This document shows positions 42,167-53,038 of a DNA stretch of 64,000 nucleotides, in pieces. Each line of letters starts with the position of its first letter. Within the stretch, counting starts at the first letter, position 1. The notes under the pieces are model-generated. The model did not search any database. It was not told where the DNA came from and saw only the letters and a program-made list of their open reading frames with translations. Both the position numbers and the translations under genes were made by a program. This DNA comes from Novosphingobium huizhouense (GTDB lineage Bacteria > Pseudomonadota > Alphaproteobacteria > Sphingomonadales > Sphingomonadaceae), in the NCBI RefSeq assembly GCF_020179475.1, contig NZ_JAILXZ010000002.1:434001-498000 (forward strand), read 5' to 3'.

Positions 42167-44965
42167 ATGGCGCTCAAGCCATTTGCGTTCGGTACCACTT
42201 CGATTCTGGCGCTGACGCTGTCGACCGTGGCGCACGCGCAAACCACCGACGCCTCGCCCGCGAGCCCCGCCGAGAACGATTCCGGCGAGATCGTCGTGAG
42301 CGGCGTGCGCGCCTCGATCGTGGGCGCGCTCAACGTGCGAAAGCAATCGACCCAGATCGTCGATTCGATCGTCGCCGAAGACGTCGGCAAGCTGCCGGAC
42401 AACAACGTCGTGGAAGCGCTACAGCGCGTTACCGGCGTTCAGATCACGGACCGCGCCGGCGGCGAAGCAGGCGCGGTGACCATCCGCGGTCTGTCCGATC
42501 CGCTGACCACGCTCAACGGCCGCAACATCTTCACTGCCGCTGGCCAGTCGTTTGCGCTGCAGGACATTTCGGCCAACCTGGTCAAGTCGGTCAACGTCTA
42601 CAAGACCCGTTCGGCCGACCAGATCGAGACCGGTCTTGCCGGCCAGATCGACGTCGAGACCCGCCGTCCGTTCGACTTCGACGGCTTCACCATTTCCGGC
42701 CTCGCCCGCGGCATCTACAACGAACAGGCCGACAGCTATAATCCCAACGTCGCGCTGCTGGTCAGCGATCGCTGGGAAACGGGTGCGGGCGAAATCGGCC
42801 TGCTGGTCAACGCGAGCTACAGCAAGACCAAGTACCGCAACATGAGCACGACGGCCGGCGCCTTCGTGCCCTTCGCCACCGAGACCCCGCCTGCCGGGTC
42901 CGGCCTCGGCAAGCTCGAGCGGATCTTCCCCGGTCCGGACAACGTCAACTGGCAGCCGGGCCTCAACGCGGGCCTGCCCACCGAAGCCGGCTCGACGCTG
43001 CGGATCAACGGCGTCGACGTTCCCTACTACCTTGGCCGCGACGCGGTGTTCAGCTCCGACCTCTACGGCAAGCGCGAGCGCCCTTCGGTCAACGTCGCGC
43101 TGCAGTGGGCGCCCAACAGCAGCTCGGTCTACACCGCCGAGATGTTCTACTCGGGCTTCCGGGGCAACACCTTCAACTCGCTGCAGTTCAGCTTCGTCGA
43201 CTGGTGGGGCAACCCCGGCCCGGTCGAGCTCTATGACGGCACCAACATCATCAAGTCGCGCACCGTCGACAACGTCTACGGTTTCAACAGCGGCGACTAT
43301 GCGACGAACCGGACCGACAGCTACGTCTACGGTCTGAACGGCAAGTGGGACCTTGGCGACCGCGGCAAGATCACGGCCGATGTCGCCTACCAGACCAGCA
43401 CCAACGAGACGACGTTCCAGGCAATGCGCACCGACCGCGTCGCCAACCAGATCGTCGTCGACTTCAACGCAGGCGGTGGCATTCCTTCGTTCCACTTCAA
43501 CGACGACGGCCTGCTGGCCGATCCTTCGGTGTGGAACGTCGCGGAGTTCTACGACAACGCGAACAAGGCCAAGGGCGACGCGATCACCGGAACGCTTGAT
43601 GGCTACTACACCTGGGATGAAGGCTTCATCCGCGCGATCAAGGCCGGCGTGCGCCTCGATCGCCGTACCGCCCAGACCTATGTCCGCACCCAGGACGGCG
43701 GCCGCCTCAACAAGTCGCTGAGCACGGCGCTCCCCGCCGAGGGCCTGTTCACCAACAGCGGGTTCTTCGACGGCCGCGCCGACGTTCCGACCAGCTGGGT
43801 GTTGCCGAACGGCTACTGGATCAACGCGCACGCCGACGAGGTCCGCGCGCTCTACAAGCTGAAGACCTCGGACCAGCTGGTGCTGGACCGGGTGTTCGAC
43901 ATCACCGAAACCACGATGTCGGCCTACATCATGGCCGACGCGCAGATCGACCTGTTCGGGCGCCCGCTCAAGCTCGAAGGCGGCGTGCGCTTCGTCAACG
44001 TCGACACCAACAGCCGCTTCTTCGATCGCTACAACGGCGGCGCCGAGACGATTGCCTCGAACGGCTCGAACAAGCTCCTGCCCGCGTTCACGCTGCGCTA
44101 CGAGTTCACCGACAACCTGCGCCTGCGGTTCAACTACGGTGAAACGTTGCGCCGTCCGAACTTCAGCGACATCAACCCCAACTACAGCCTGACCGGTGAC
44201 CTCACCAACGTCGGCTACGGCTCGGGCTCGGCCGGGACGGCGAACCTGCGCCCGACGCATTCGAAGAACTTCGACCTTGCGCTCGAATGGTACTTCGACC
44301 GCGACAGCGCGATCTACGTCACCGGCTTCCGCCGGGAAATCGACGGGCTCGTGGTGCCGCTGACGGTGCGCGAATACATCCCGAACAACGGGATCCAGGC
44401 CGGCGCGACCAACTACTTCGCCATCACCCGGCCGGTGAACGCCTCGAACGGCGTGCTCAAGGGCGTCGAGGTGGGCCTGACCTACTTCCCGCACTACCTG
44501 CCGGGGCCGCTCGACGGCCTTGGCTTCCAGGGCAGCGTCACGATCCTCGACTCCAAGCAGAACATCCCGGAATCGGACAGCGCCGGCAACATCGTCGGCC
44601 AGTCGACGTCGCAGTTCTTCGGCGTGTCGAAGCTGTCGTACAATGCGACGCTCGCCTACGACAAGGGCCCGTTCAATGCCCGCCTGTCGTACATCTGGCG
44701 CAAGGAGTTCCTCCACAACAACGAGGCGCGCCTGTTCGCCAACCCGATCGGAGTGTGGTTCCGCCCCGAGAAGAGCCTCGACCTCCAGCTCACCTGGAAC
44801 GTCACGGACAAGGTCGGTGTGACCTTCGATGCGGTCAACCTGACCAATTCGACCCAGCAGAACTATTACCGGTTCGGCGATGTCGGCAACGCCGACCAAT
44901 TCAACCTCGGCACCACGCTTCTCGCGCGCACCTTCGCGCTGGGCGTGCGTTTCAAGTTCGACTGA
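42167..44965 (+). CDS. TonB-dependent receptor, Caulobacter/Xanthomonas type (932 aa)
   Basis: A signal peptide (ALTLSTVAHAQ) precedes a TonB-box-like GEIVVSG, then a plug domain with VAEDVGKLPDNNVVEALQRVTGVQI and DIETGLAGQIDVETRRPF-type wording, and a 22-strand barrel ending FALGVRFKFD. It belongs to the large TonB-dependent receptors used for glycan fragments. Being next to arabinan-degrading enzymes, and sharing their operator, it likely imports arabino-oligosaccharides across the outer membrane. It is transcribed alone from the promoter at 42082-42110, with a GGGAGGGTG site before the ATG. Confidence 0.9.
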   Translation: MALKPFAFGTTSILALTLSTVAHAQTTDASPASPAENDSGEIVVSGVRASIVGALNVRKQSTQIVDSIVAEDVGKLPDNNVVEALQRVTGVQITDRAGGEAGAVTIRGLSDPLTTLNGRNIFTAAGQSFALQDISANLVKSVNVYKTRSADQIETGLAGQIDVETRRPFDFDGFTISGLARGIYNEQADSYNPNVALLVSDRWETGAGEIGLLVNASYSKTKYRNMSTTAGAFVPFATETPPAGSGLGKLERIFPGPDNVNWQPGLNAGLPTEAGSTLRINGVDVPYYLGRDAVFSSDLYGKRERPSVNVALQWAPNSSSVYTAEMFYSGFRGNTFNSLQFSFVDWWGNPGPVELYDGTNIIKSRTVDNVYGFNSGDYATNRTDSYVYGLNGKWDLGDRGKITADVAYQTSTNETTFQAMRTDRVANQIVVDFNAGGGIPSFHFNDDGLLADPSVWNVAEFYDNANKAKGDAITGTLDGYYTWDEGFIRAIKAGVRLDRRTAQTYVRTQDGGRLNKSLSTALPAEGLFTNSGFFDGRADVPTSWVLPNGYWINAHADEVRALYKLKTSDQLVLDRVFDITETTMSAYIMADAQIDLFGRPLKLEGGVRFVNVDTNSRFFDRYNGGAETIASNGSNKLLPAFTLRYEFTDNLRLRFNYGETLRRPNFSDINPNYSLTGDLTNVGYGSGSAGTANLRPTHSKNFDLALEWYFDRDSAIYVTGFRREIDGLVVPLTVREYIPNNGIQAGATNYFAITRPVNASNGVLKGVEVGLTYFPHYLPGPLDGLGFQGSVTILDSKQNIPESDSAGNIVGQSTSQFFGVSKLSYNATLAYDKGPFNARLSYIWRKEFLHNNEARLFANPIGVWFRPEKSLDLQLTWNVTDKVGVTFDAVNLTNSTQQNYYRFGDVGNADQFNLGTTLLARTFALGVRFKFD

Positions 44966-44982
44966 CCCGACGACGGCGAAGG

Positions 44983-45012
44983 CCTGTCCGACGCTCCCTC
45001 GCGTCGGGCAGG
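44983..45012. terminator. Hairpin after the TonB receptor gene
   Basis: CCTGTCCGACGC (44983-44994) pairs with GCGTCGGGCAGG (45001-45012) over 12 bases with one G-T pair and a six-base loop, 18 bases after the stop codon. It lacks a T-run but is strong enough to stop or stabilise the transcript. Confidence 0.55.
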
Positions 45013-45724
<712 letters not shown>

Positions 45725-45868
45725 GCGAAGCGCATGAGGGCGGAACCAGCCGCCCCCGGTCGGGAAGCGCGCCGTTAGCGCATGGGTTTGCGGCTTTCAA
45801 GCGAAAAGGGCAAAACCACCCACAGTCATCGACTTGTCTCGAATACGGAGCGATCCTATATCCCGGAC

Positions 45869-46249
45869 ATGGACCGCACGAGCTTCTTTTCGCCCCAGGC
45901 CGGCCGCGAGGTTTCGGCGCCACCCGTGGCAGAGGCGCGCTTCGGCATCGGCGAAATCGTGCGGCATCGCCTCTTCGGTTTCCGCGGCGTGGTGTTCGAT
46001 ATCGACCCGGTCTTCGCCAACAGCGAGGAATGGTACGAATCCATTCCCAAGGACCTGCGACCGCGCCGCGACCAGCCGTTCTACCATCTCCTCGCCGAAA
46101 ACGACGAGAGCAGCTACGTCGCCTACGTCAGCCAGCAGAACCTGCTCGCCGATCCCGAGGCGGGGCCGGTCGATCATCCTTCGCTCGAACAGATCTTCGA
46201 GGAATTCCAGGACGGCCGCTACCGTCTGCGCCGCGGCCTGTCCCACTGA
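45869..46249 (+). CDS. hspQ: Heat-shock protein HspQ / hemimethylated-DNA-binding YccV-like (126 aa)
   Basis: The YccV/HspQ domain is clear: ARFGIGEIVRHRLFGFRGVVFDIDPVFANSEEWYESI, then RPRRDQPFYHLLAEN and SYVAYVSQQNLLAD. In E. coli HspQ modulates Lon proteolysis; DNA binding was proposed earlier. The ATG at 45869 sits just before the conserved domain; the frame is open to 45782 but the extra residues look random. It is a single gene after the divergent tRNA. Confidence 0.85.
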   Translation: MDRTSFFSPQAGREVSAPPVAEARFGIGEIVRHRLFGFRGVVFDIDPVFANSEEWYESIPKDLRPRRDQPFYHLLAENDESSYVAYVSQQNLLADPEAGPVDHPSLEQIFEEFQDGRYRLRRGLSH

Positions 46250-46306
46250 CGCTGCGGCGTCGCCCCCCGGCGGATCGCAGCGCCACATACCTGGGCGCAG
46301 CGCCGC

Positions 46307-47191
46307 TCAGTTCTTGAGCTTCCACCCCGAGCGCAGCAGCGCGTAGAGGCCCAGGCCGAGCACGGCGTTGAGCACGCCGAGCCCGATCGCGCCGTGCAGC
46401 ACGGCCTCGTTGGTGTCGCCGATGTCGCTCTGGCCGAGGAAGCCGAAGCGGAAGCCGGAAATGACGTAGAAGATCGGGTTGACCCGGCTGACCGCCTGGA
46501 ACGCGGGAGCGAGGTTGTCGATCACGTAGAACGTGCCCGAAAGCATCGACATCGGCGTGATCACGAAATTGGTCACGGCGGAAAGGTGATCGAACTTTTC
46601 CGACCACATCGAGGTCGCCACGCCGATCAGCGACAGCAGGATCGAGCCCATCAGGCCGAACCAGGCGATCGCCCAGCCGTGCCGGACTTCCATGTGCACG
46701 CCCGGCCACAGCAGCATCGCGCCGTAGACGACGAGGCCGACCAGCACGGCGCGGGTGACCGCCGCGCCGACGAGGGCAGCGAGCAGTTCGCCTTCCGAGA
46801 TCGGCGGCATCAGGTAGTCGATGATCGTGCCCTGGATCTTGCCACCGAGCAGGCCGAAGCTCGCGTTCGCAAAGGCGTTGTTGATCATGCCCATCGCGAT
46901 CAGGCCCGGCGCGACGAAGCTCGCGAAGGGCACGCCGAGCACTTCGCGTCCACCGCGCCCCATCGCCAGGGTGAAGATCATCAGGTATAGCAGCGTGGTG
47001 ACCGCCGGCGCCCAGATCGTCTGGGTCTGCACCTTGAAGAAGCGGCGCACTTCCTTCATATAGAGGGTCCACAGCCCCAATCTGTTGATGCTGCGGAAAA
47101 GCGGCTCGCCGGGCGCGGGAAATCCTGCGCTGCGACGGACAGTTGCGGTCTGGGCGGCGTCCCCGGTCCGGGGCAGAGATTGATCGGCCAT
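46307..47191 (-). CDS. ABC-2 type transporter permease (294 aa)
   Basis: Six hydrophobic segments follow a short cytoplasmic start. LYMKEVRRFFKVQTQTIWAPAVTTLLYLMIF and FVAPGLIAMGMINNAFANASFG fit the ABC-2 membrane family, with a conserved MSMLSGTFYVIDNLAPAFQAVSRVNPIFYVISGFR loop like that of NodJ/YadH-type exporters. It exports lipids, polysaccharides or drugs with a separate ATPase, which is not in this window. The ATG at 47191 has AGGGA upstream; the open frame beyond it overlaps the gcrA start region and is ignored. Confidence 0.82.
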   Translation of the reverse strand: MADQSLPRTGDAAQTATVRRSAGFPAPGEPLFRSINRLGLWTLYMKEVRRFFKVQTQTIWAPAVTTLLYLMIFTLAMGRGGREVLGVPFASFVAPGLIAMGMINNAFANASFGLLGGKIQGTIIDYLMPPISEGELLAALVGAAVTRAVLVGLVVYGAMLLWPGVHMEVRHGWAIAWFGLMGSILLSLIGVATSMWSEKFDHLSAVTNFVITPMSMLSGTFYVIDNLAPAFQAVSRVNPIFYVISGFRFGFLGQSDIGDTNEAVLHGAIGLGVLNAVLGLGLYALLRSGWKLKN

Positions 47192-47280
47192 GATCCCTGC
47201 GGTATCGCGCGGGCGGCCCGATGGCAAGGAACGGACACGCAGCGTCTCATGCTGCGGATCCACGAAGGAATTTTGACGGC

Positions 47281-47988
47281 ATGAGTTGGACGGAAGAGCG
47301 CATCGAGAAGCTGACCAAGATGTGGGAGGGCGGGGCAACCGCCAGCCAGATCGCCGACGAACTCGGCGGAGTCAGCCGAAACGCGGTCATCGGCAAGGCG
47401 CATCGCCTGGGCCTCAAGGCGCGCCCTTCGCCGGTCAAGCCCAACGACAAGGCCGAAGCCCCGGCAGCGGCGCCCAAGGCGGCAAAGCCCGCGCCCGCCC
47501 CGGCCGAGCCGCGACCTGCGCCGGCGCCGAAGGCTGCTGCGCCTGCCGCGACCCCGCCCGCCCCGCCGCCGCCGCCCGCGGCGCCGCGCCCTGCCCCTGC
47601 CCCTGCGGCAGCGCCTGCGGCTTCGGCAGCGGACGCCAAGCCCGTCCCCCAGCCGCGCATCGTTTCGGTTGGCCCCGGCGGCTTTCTGCGGCAGGGACCG
47701 GGCGACCAGCAGGCGCCGATCCCGCCTGCTCCGCCGCGCCGCCTCGTGCCCGCGCGGCCGAGCCCGGAAGTGGCCGACAAGACCAGCCTGCTCGATCTCA
47801 ACGATCGCATCTGCCGCTGGCCGATGGGACACCCGGGCGAACCCGACTTCCACTTCTGCGGCGAGAAGGTGAACCCTGGCTTTCCCTATTGCGTCGACCA
47901 TTGTGGTCGGGCCTATCAGGCGCAGCTGCCGCGCGGACATCGTCGCCCTCCGCCGCCGATGCCGTTCGGGGGTCCGCGCGTTCGCTGA
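47281..47988 (+). CDS. gcrA: GcrA cell-cycle regulator (235 aa)
   Basis: The N-terminal MSWTEERIEKLTKMWEGG, GATASQIADELGGVSRNAVIGKAHRLGL helix-turn-helix (residues 1-45) is diagnostic of GcrA. A very long alanine/proline linker (about residues 55-140) leads to the C-terminal sigma-70-interacting domain with ICRWPMGHPGEPDFHFCGE and PYCVDHCGRAYQ. GcrA activates genes with CcrM-methylated GANTC promoters in alphaproteobacteria. It is divergent from the ABC permease gene. Confidence 0.93.
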   Translation: MSWTEERIEKLTKMWEGGATASQIADELGGVSRNAVIGKAHRLGLKARPSPVKPNDKAEAPAAAPKAAKPAPAPAEPRPAPAPKAAAPAATPPAPPPPPAAPRPAPAPAAAPAASAADAKPVPQPRIVSVGPGGFLRQGPGDQQAPIPPAPPRRLVPARPSPEVADKTSLLDLNDRICRWPMGHPGEPDFHFCGEKVNPGFPYCVDHCGRAYQAQLPRGHRRPPPPMPFGGPRVR

Positions 47989-48081
47989 AGGCCGCACGGA
48001 CAATCCGTGAAGGCAGCGTTACCGGCGGGCTAAGCAACCATATCGGATTAACCCGCCGGTCGGTCGGTCGTTCTGTCCGTC

Positions 48082-49269
48082 ATGACCGACAAGGACTCCG
48101 ATGGGAATGGACGCCGCGGCAGCTGGCTCCAGTGGTTCGGCCTGCGCTTCGCCGCGGACGAACCGGAGAGCGAGCCTGAGCGGCCACGTCCGGCCTCGCC
48201 TGCCGGTGCGTATCGGGATCCGACGGCGCGCGAGATCTGGCTCCCCGCCAAGCGCCGGATGCTCGGCAAGGTGGCCGACTTCCTGATCGACCACGACCTG
48301 GAGATCCTGCCCTACACGCTCGGGATCGCCTACGACTGCGTCACCGGCGCAAGCCCGCGCCTCGTCCAGATGATCCTCGAGCGCACCGAGCAAGGCCTGC
48401 CGGTGACGCTGCGCTGGCTTGACGAAGCGGTGCGCGACGCGGGGCCGGCAAAGGCCGAGGAGACGCTTCACGCGCTGATGGAGCAACTCGAAGGCGACCT
48501 TGCCAAGTTCGGCGACACCATGAAGGGCGCCCGAACGGCGACCAGCGAGTACAATTCCGCGCTCAGCCGCCACGCCGACGATCTCGATGCGGCAGATTCG
48601 ACGCAGGCGACCATCGCCGATCTGACCGCGCTCACGCGGGCGATGATCGAGCGTACCCGCGCGATCGAGAGCGACCTCGTGCGCAGCGAACAGCGGGCGC
48701 AGGAACTCCAGGCGGCGCTGGAGGAAACGCGTCGTGCTGCCGAGCAGGACCATCTCACCGGCCTGCCCAATCGTCGCGCCTTCGACTACATGTTCGACCG
48801 CGAGCTGCGCGAGGCGCAGGCAGCGAAGGAGCCCCTGGCGCTCGCCTTCGTCGACATCGACCATTTCAAGCGGATCAACGATACCCACGGTCATCCGGCG
48901 GGTGACCGGGTGCTGCGGGTCGTTGCCGAAACGCTCGACCGGATTTCCGATTCCCGCTGTCATGTCGCGCGCCACGGAGGCGAGGAGTTTGCGGTCCTGT
49001 TCCGGGGCCTTTCCCTGCAGCAAGCCTGGAAACGGCTCGACGGCGCGCGCTCGGAGATCGCCGACCGGCGCCTGGTCAATCGCGCGAACGACATGCCGTT
49101 CGGCCAGATCACCTTCTCGGGGGGACTGGCCGACGTGTTCGCCTATCCCGGCAAGAGCGCGGCGATGAAGGCGGCGGACGAAGCCCTCTACAGCGCCAAG
49201 GAGGGGGGGCGGAACCAGATCGTGATGGCCAGCGGCCCGCCCAAAGAGCCGCTCAAGAAGGCCGCCTGA
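48082..49269 (+). CDS. GGDEF diguanylate cyclase (395 aa)
   Basis: An N-terminal region of about 220 residues without recognised sensors ends in a coiled coil (SEQRAQELQAALEETRR). The cyclase domain follows with DHLTGLPNRRAF, metal-binding FVDIDHFKRINDTHGH and active-site HGGEEFAVLF. The GGEEF signature implies activity making cyclic di-GMP from GTP. The RxxD inhibitory site expected five residues before it is absent, so product feedback is not predicted. No membrane segments are present. The transcript ends at the bidirectional terminator shared with pnp. Confidence 0.88.
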   Translation: MTDKDSDGNGRRGSWLQWFGLRFAADEPESEPERPRPASPAGAYRDPTAREIWLPAKRRMLGKVADFLIDHDLEILPYTLGIAYDCVTGASPRLVQMILERTEQGLPVTLRWLDEAVRDAGPAKAEETLHALMEQLEGDLAKFGDTMKGARTATSEYNSALSRHADDLDAADSTQATIADLTALTRAMIERTRAIESDLVRSEQRAQELQAALEETRRAAEQDHLTGLPNRRAFDYMFDRELREAQAAKEPLALAFVDIDHFKRINDTHGHPAGDRVLRVVAETLDRISDSRCHVARHGGEEFAVLFRGLSLQQAWKRLDGARSEIADRRLVNRANDMPFGQITFSGGLADVFAYPGKSAAMKAADEALYSAKEGGRNQIVMASGPPKEPLKKAA

Positions 49270-49297
49270 CCGGGCCGCCTTGCCTTCGCTCCATGCA

Positions 49298-49333
49298 AAA
49301 GGACCCGCGATTGCTCGCGGGTCCTTTCGTTTC
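49298..49333. terminator. Bidirectional terminator between GGDEF gene and pnp
   Basis: AAAGGACCCGCGA (49298-49310) and TCGCGGGTCCTTT (49315-49327) make a perfect 13-base stem with a four-base loop. T-rich ends lie on both strands, between convergent genes. Confidence 0.9.
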
Positions 49334-49351
49334 CAGCATGACGTCGGAGGA

Positions 49352-51682
49352 TCAGTCGTCCGACTTCAGGAAGGCAGGCATGTGGTCGGGTGCCGGACCA
49401 TCGTCGCGGTCGCGACGCGGGCCGCGGTCGCCGCGGCCTTCACCGCCGTCGCGACGCGGACCACGATCACCGCGCCCGCCACGATCGCCGCCACGATCAC
49501 CGCCGCGGCCGCCCGGGCCACGACGATCGCCGCCACGGTCACCGCGGGCCTCGCGCGGCTCACGCGCAGGCCGCGTGTCCTCAAGCTCCTCGCCGGTTTC
49601 CTGGTCGACGACGCGCATCGACAGGCGAACCTTGCCGCGGTTGTCGATCTCGAGGACCTTGACCTTCACGGCCTGGCCTTCCTTGACGACGTCGGTCGGC
49701 TTTTCCACGCGCTCGTTCTTCATTTCGCTGACGTGGACGAGACCGTCCTTGCCGCCCATGAAGTTCACGAAGGCGCCGAAGTCGACGATGTTGACGACCT
49801 TGCCGTCGTAGATCTTGCCGACTTCCGCTTCCTCGACGATGCCGAGGATCCAGTTCTTGGCGGCTTCGATCTGGCCGAGATCGGACGAGCTGATCTTGAT
49901 CAGGCCCTCGTCGTCGATGTCGACCTTGGCGCCGGTGGTGGCGACGATCTCGCGGATCACCTTGCCGCCGGTGCCGATGACGTCGCGAATCTTCGACTTG
50001 TCGATCTGTAGCGTCTCGATGCGCGGCGCGTGCGCTGAAAGCTCGGTGCGCGCTTCGCCCAGCGCCTTGGTCATTTCACCGAGGATATGGGCGCGGCCTT
50101 CCTTGGCCTGCTTGAGGGCGACCTCGAAGATCTCCCGCGTGATGCCGGCGACCTTGATGTCCATCTGCATCGTGGTGATGCCTTCGGAGGTGCCCGCCAC
50201 CTTGAAATCCATGTCGCCGAGGTGGTCCTCGTCGCCCAGGATGTCCGAAAGAACGGCGAATTCGCTGCCCTCGAGGATCAGGCCCATGGCGATGCCCGAG
50301 ACGGGGCGCGCGATCGGTACGCCGGCGTCCATCATCGACAGGCAGCCGCCGCAGACGGTCGCCATCGAGGACGAGCCGTTCGACTCGGTGACGTCCGACA
50401 GGACGCGGATGGTGTAGGGGAACTCTTCCTTGGTCGGCAGCACCGGGTGCAGCGCGCGCCAGGCGAGCTTGCCGTGACCCACTTCGCGACGGCCCGGAGC
50501 GCCGAAGCGGCCGACTTCGCCGACCGAGTAGGGCGGGAAGTTGTAGTGGAGCATGAAGCTTTCGTAGCGCAGGCCTTCGAGGCCGTCGATCATCTGCTCG
50601 GCGTCCTTGGTGCCGAGCGTGGTAGTGCAGATAGTCTGCGTCTCGCCACGCGTGAACAGCGCCGAACCGTGCGTGCGCGGCAGCAGGCCGACCATCGCCT
50701 CGATCGGGCGCACCTGCGTGGTGGTGCGGCCGTCGATGCGCTGCCCGTCCTTGAGGATCGCGCCACGGACGATGTCGGCTTCCACCTTCTTCATCGTCTT
50801 GATCGCGACCATCTGGGTCTGCGGTGTCTCGTCGGCGAACGCGGCCTTGGCCTTGGCGCGGGCCTCGTTCAGCGCATTCGAGCGCGCCGACTTGTCGGTC
50901 AGCTTGTAGGCGGCGGCAACGTCGGCGCCGACAATGTCCTTGAGCTTCTTCTTGATGTCGGCGGTGTTGTCCGACAGGTCGATCTCCCAGGGATCCTTCG
51001 CGGCCTTTTCGGCCAGCTGGATGATCCCGCCGATGACCTTGCGGATTTCGTCGTGCGCGAACAGCACGGCTCCGAGCATTTCGTCCTCGCTCAGCTCCTT
51101 GGCTTCCGATTCCACCATCATCACGGCGGAGTCGGTCGCGGCGACGACGAGGTCGAGGCGGCCGTCGGTCAGCGCCGCGTCCTGCTTCGGGTTGAGGACG
51201 TATTCGCCATCGATGAAGCCGACGCGCGCGGCGCCGATCGGACCCATGAATGGCACGCCCGAGATGGTCAGCGCAGCCGAGGCGGCGATCATCGCGACGA
51301 TATCGGGTTCGGTCTCGCCGTCATAGCTCAGCACCTGGGCGATGACGTTGATCTCGTTGTAGAAACCTTCGGGGAACAGCGGACGGACCGGACGGTCGAT
51401 CAGGCGGGAAACCAGCGTTTCCTTTTCCGTGGCGCCGCGTTCGCGCTTGAAGAAGCCGCCGGGGATGCGGCCGGCAGCGGAATACTTTTCCTGGTAGTGG
51501 ACGGTCAGCGGGAAGAAGTCCTGGCCTTCCTTGACCGACTTGGCGGCCGTGACCGCACAGAGCACCACGGTTTCACCGTAGGTGGCGAGGACCGCGCCGT
51601 CGGCCTGACGGGCAATGCGGCCGGTTTCGAGGGTGAGGGTCTTTCCGCCCCACTCCAGCGATACGCTTTTGACGTCGAACAT
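49352..51682 (-). CDS. pnp: Polynucleotide phosphorylase with RGG-like C-terminal tail (776 aa)
   Basis: Two RNase PH domains ([22 protein letters not shown] at the start; second core with [14 protein letters not shown] and [13 protein letters not shown]), a KH domain ([25 protein letters not shown]) and an S1 domain ([21 protein letters not shown]) follow in canonical order. It degrades RNA 3'-to-5' with phosphate. After S1 comes about 75 residues of repeated [14 protein letters not shown], ending PAFLKSDD; comparable tails in alphaproteobacteria bind partners in the degradosome. The gene lies downstream of rpsO, as in many bacteria. Confidence 0.95.
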   Translation of the reverse strand: MFDVKSVSLEWGGKTLTLETGRIARQADGAVLATYGETVVLCAVTAAKSVKEGQDFFPLTVHYQEKYSAAGRIPGGFFKRERGATEKETLVSRLIDRPVRPLFPEGFYNEINVIAQVLSYDGETEPDIVAMIAASAALTISGVPFMGPIGAARVGFIDGEYVLNPKQDAALTDGRLDLVVAATDSAVMMVESEAKELSEDEMLGAVLFAHDEIRKVIGGIIQLAEKAAKDPWEIDLSDNTADIKKKLKDIVGADVAAAYKLTDKSARSNALNEARAKAKAAFADETPQTQMVAIKTMKKVEADIVRGAILKDGQRIDGRTTTQVRPIEAMVGLLPRTHGSALFTRGETQTICTTTLGTKDAEQMIDGLEGLRYESFMLHYNFPPYSVGEVGRFGAPGRREVGHGKLAWRALHPVLPTKEEFPYTIRVLSDVTESNGSSSMATVCGGCLSMMDAGVPIARPVSGIAMGLILEGSEFAVLSDILGDEDHLGDMDFKVAGTSEGITTMQMDIKVAGITREIFEVALKQAKEGRAHILGEMTKALGEARTELSAHAPRIETLQIDKSKIRDVIGTGGKVIREIVATTGAKVDIDDEGLIKISSSDLGQIEAAKNWILGIVEEAEVGKIYDGKVVNIVDFGAFVNFMGGKDGLVHVSEMKNERVEKPTDVVKEGQAVKVKVLEIDNRGKVRLSMRVVDQETGEELEDTRPAREPREARGDRGGDRRGPGGRGGDRGGDRGGRGDRGPRRDGGEGRGDRGPRRDRDDGPAPDHMPAFLKSDD

Positions 51683-51810
51683 GTCGTTTCCTTCAGCCCG
51701 CCGGCCCTATTGCTGGCGGGGTTTGCTGCCGGGGATACCGTCCCGGTCCGGTGTGGGGCGTTTTTCCTGGCCCCGAAGGCGCTCCGCCGAATTGCGTGGG
51801 CGCCCAAACG

Positions 51811-51835
51811 CAAAAGCGGCCCGCTAGGGGCCGCT
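51811..51835 (-). terminator. Hairpin with U-run between rpsO and pnp
   Basis: On the minus strand AGCGGCCC, loop CTAGC, GGGCCGCT and TTTTG form a terminator directly after rpsO. Read-through or a separate start would be needed for pnp, a classic rpsO-pnp control point. Confidence 0.7.
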
Positions 51836-51843
51836 CCGCTTGG

Positions 51844-52113
51844 TTACTTGCGCAGACCGAGCTTCTGGATCAGCGCGTTGTAGCGCTCGACGTCCTTCTT
51901 CTTGAGGTAGTCGAGCAGCGAGCGGCGCTTGTTGACCATCATCAGCAGGCCACGACGCGAATGGTTGTCCTTGTGGTGGGCCTTGAAGTGCTCGGTCAGC
52001 GTCTGGATGCGGCTGGTCAGGATCGCGACCTGGACTTCCGGCGAACCGGTGTCATTGGCGGCGCGAGCGTTGCTCTGGATGACTTCCTGCTTCTTTTCCG
52101 CGGTAATCGACAT
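51844..52113 (-). CDS. rpsO: 30S ribosomal protein S15 (89 aa)
   Basis: Full-length S15: [12 protein letters not shown], then [50 protein letters not shown], which carries the 16S rRNA-binding surface. The ATG at 52113, with GGAG eight bases upstream, gives the standard 89 residues; a GTG three codons earlier is less likely. It follows truB by five bases. Confidence 0.96.
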   Translation of the reverse strand: MSITAEKKQEVIQSNARAANDTGSPEVQVAILTSRIQTLTEHFKAHHKDNHSRRGLLMMVNKRRSLLDYLKKKDVERYNALIQKLGLRK

Positions 52114-52118
52114 ATCAT

Positions 52119-53033
52119 TCACTCCGCGACATCGGTCAGATTGAATCCCCGGGCGACGGTCAGGCTTCCGCCCGAAATCTCCACGAGCGCAACGGGCACC
52201 CTGCCCAGTCTCGCCCAGAAAAGCCCGTCGTTGCAGGGCAACCCCGTCAGAACGCGGCCCTGTCGGACCGCCCTCGCCTGCTCGGGATCGAGGTCTAGAG
52301 CCGGGATGTCGACCAGCCCTGCCTCCAGCGGCAAGAGTACGCGTTCAAGGGGCGCGCCTTTACCGACCTCGTTCAGTTTGTCCAGCGAAATCGCTTGGCG
52401 CAGGCCGAACGGCCCTGCGCGCAGCCGCCGCAACATGGTGACGTGGCCCACCGTGCCGAGCGCCCGGGCAATGTCGCGCGCCAGGCTGCGGATATAGGTG
52501 CCCTTCGACACATCGGCAACCAACGTCGCCGCCTCCAGCGCATCGTCGGCTCCTTCGCGCGCCTCCAGCGTCAGGGCCCGGATCGTTACCGACCGCGTCG
52601 GCATCGCGAAGTCCTCGCCCGCGCGCGCGCGATCGTAGGCGCGTTGGCCTTCGATCATCAGCGCCGAATAGGTCGGCGGCACCTGCTCGATCGGACCGAG
52701 GAACTCGCCCAGTGCGGACTGCAACGCCGCCAGCGGCGGACGCACCGCGCTGGACGCGACGACCTTGCCTTCGAGATCGAGCGTATCGGTCTCCTCCCCG
52801 AAGCGCACGGTGAAGGCATATTCCTTGCTGGCATCGAGCATTCGCCCGCACAGCTTGGTTGCCTCGCCCACGGCGATCGGCAGGACGCCCGTCGCCAGCG
52901 GATCGAGCGTACCGCCGTGGCCGACCTTTACCTTGCCCAGGCCCGCCTCGCGCAAGTTGCGCTTGACCGCCGCAACGCCCTGGGTCGAGCCGAGTTCGAG
53001 CGGCTTGTCGAGAATGATCCAGCCATCGACCAT
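52119..53033 (-). CDS. truB: tRNA pseudouridine(55) synthase TruB (304 aa)
   Basis: [47 protein letters not shown] with the catalytic Asp, [20 protein letters not shown] and [17 protein letters not shown] are conserved TruB blocks. It converts U55 of the tRNA T-arm to pseudouridine. The ATG at 53033 begins the conserved core. It lies between the M50 protease and rpsO genes in one minus-strand string. Confidence 0.93.
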   Translation of the reverse strand: MVDGWIILDKPLELGSTQGVAAVKRNLREAGLGKVKVGHGGTLDPLATGVLPIAVGEATKLCGRMLDASKEYAFTVRFGEETDTLDLEGKVVASSAVRPPLAALQSALGEFLGPIEQVPPTYSALMIEGQRAYDRARAGEDFAMPTRSVTIRALTLEAREGADDALEAATLVADVSKGTYIRSLARDIARALGTVGHVTMLRRLRAGPFGLRQAISLDKLNEVGKGAPLERVLLPLEAGLVDIPALDLDPEQARAVRQGRVLTGLPCNDGLFWARLGRVPVALVEISGGSLTVARGFNLTDVAE

Positions 53034-53038
53034 CGGCG

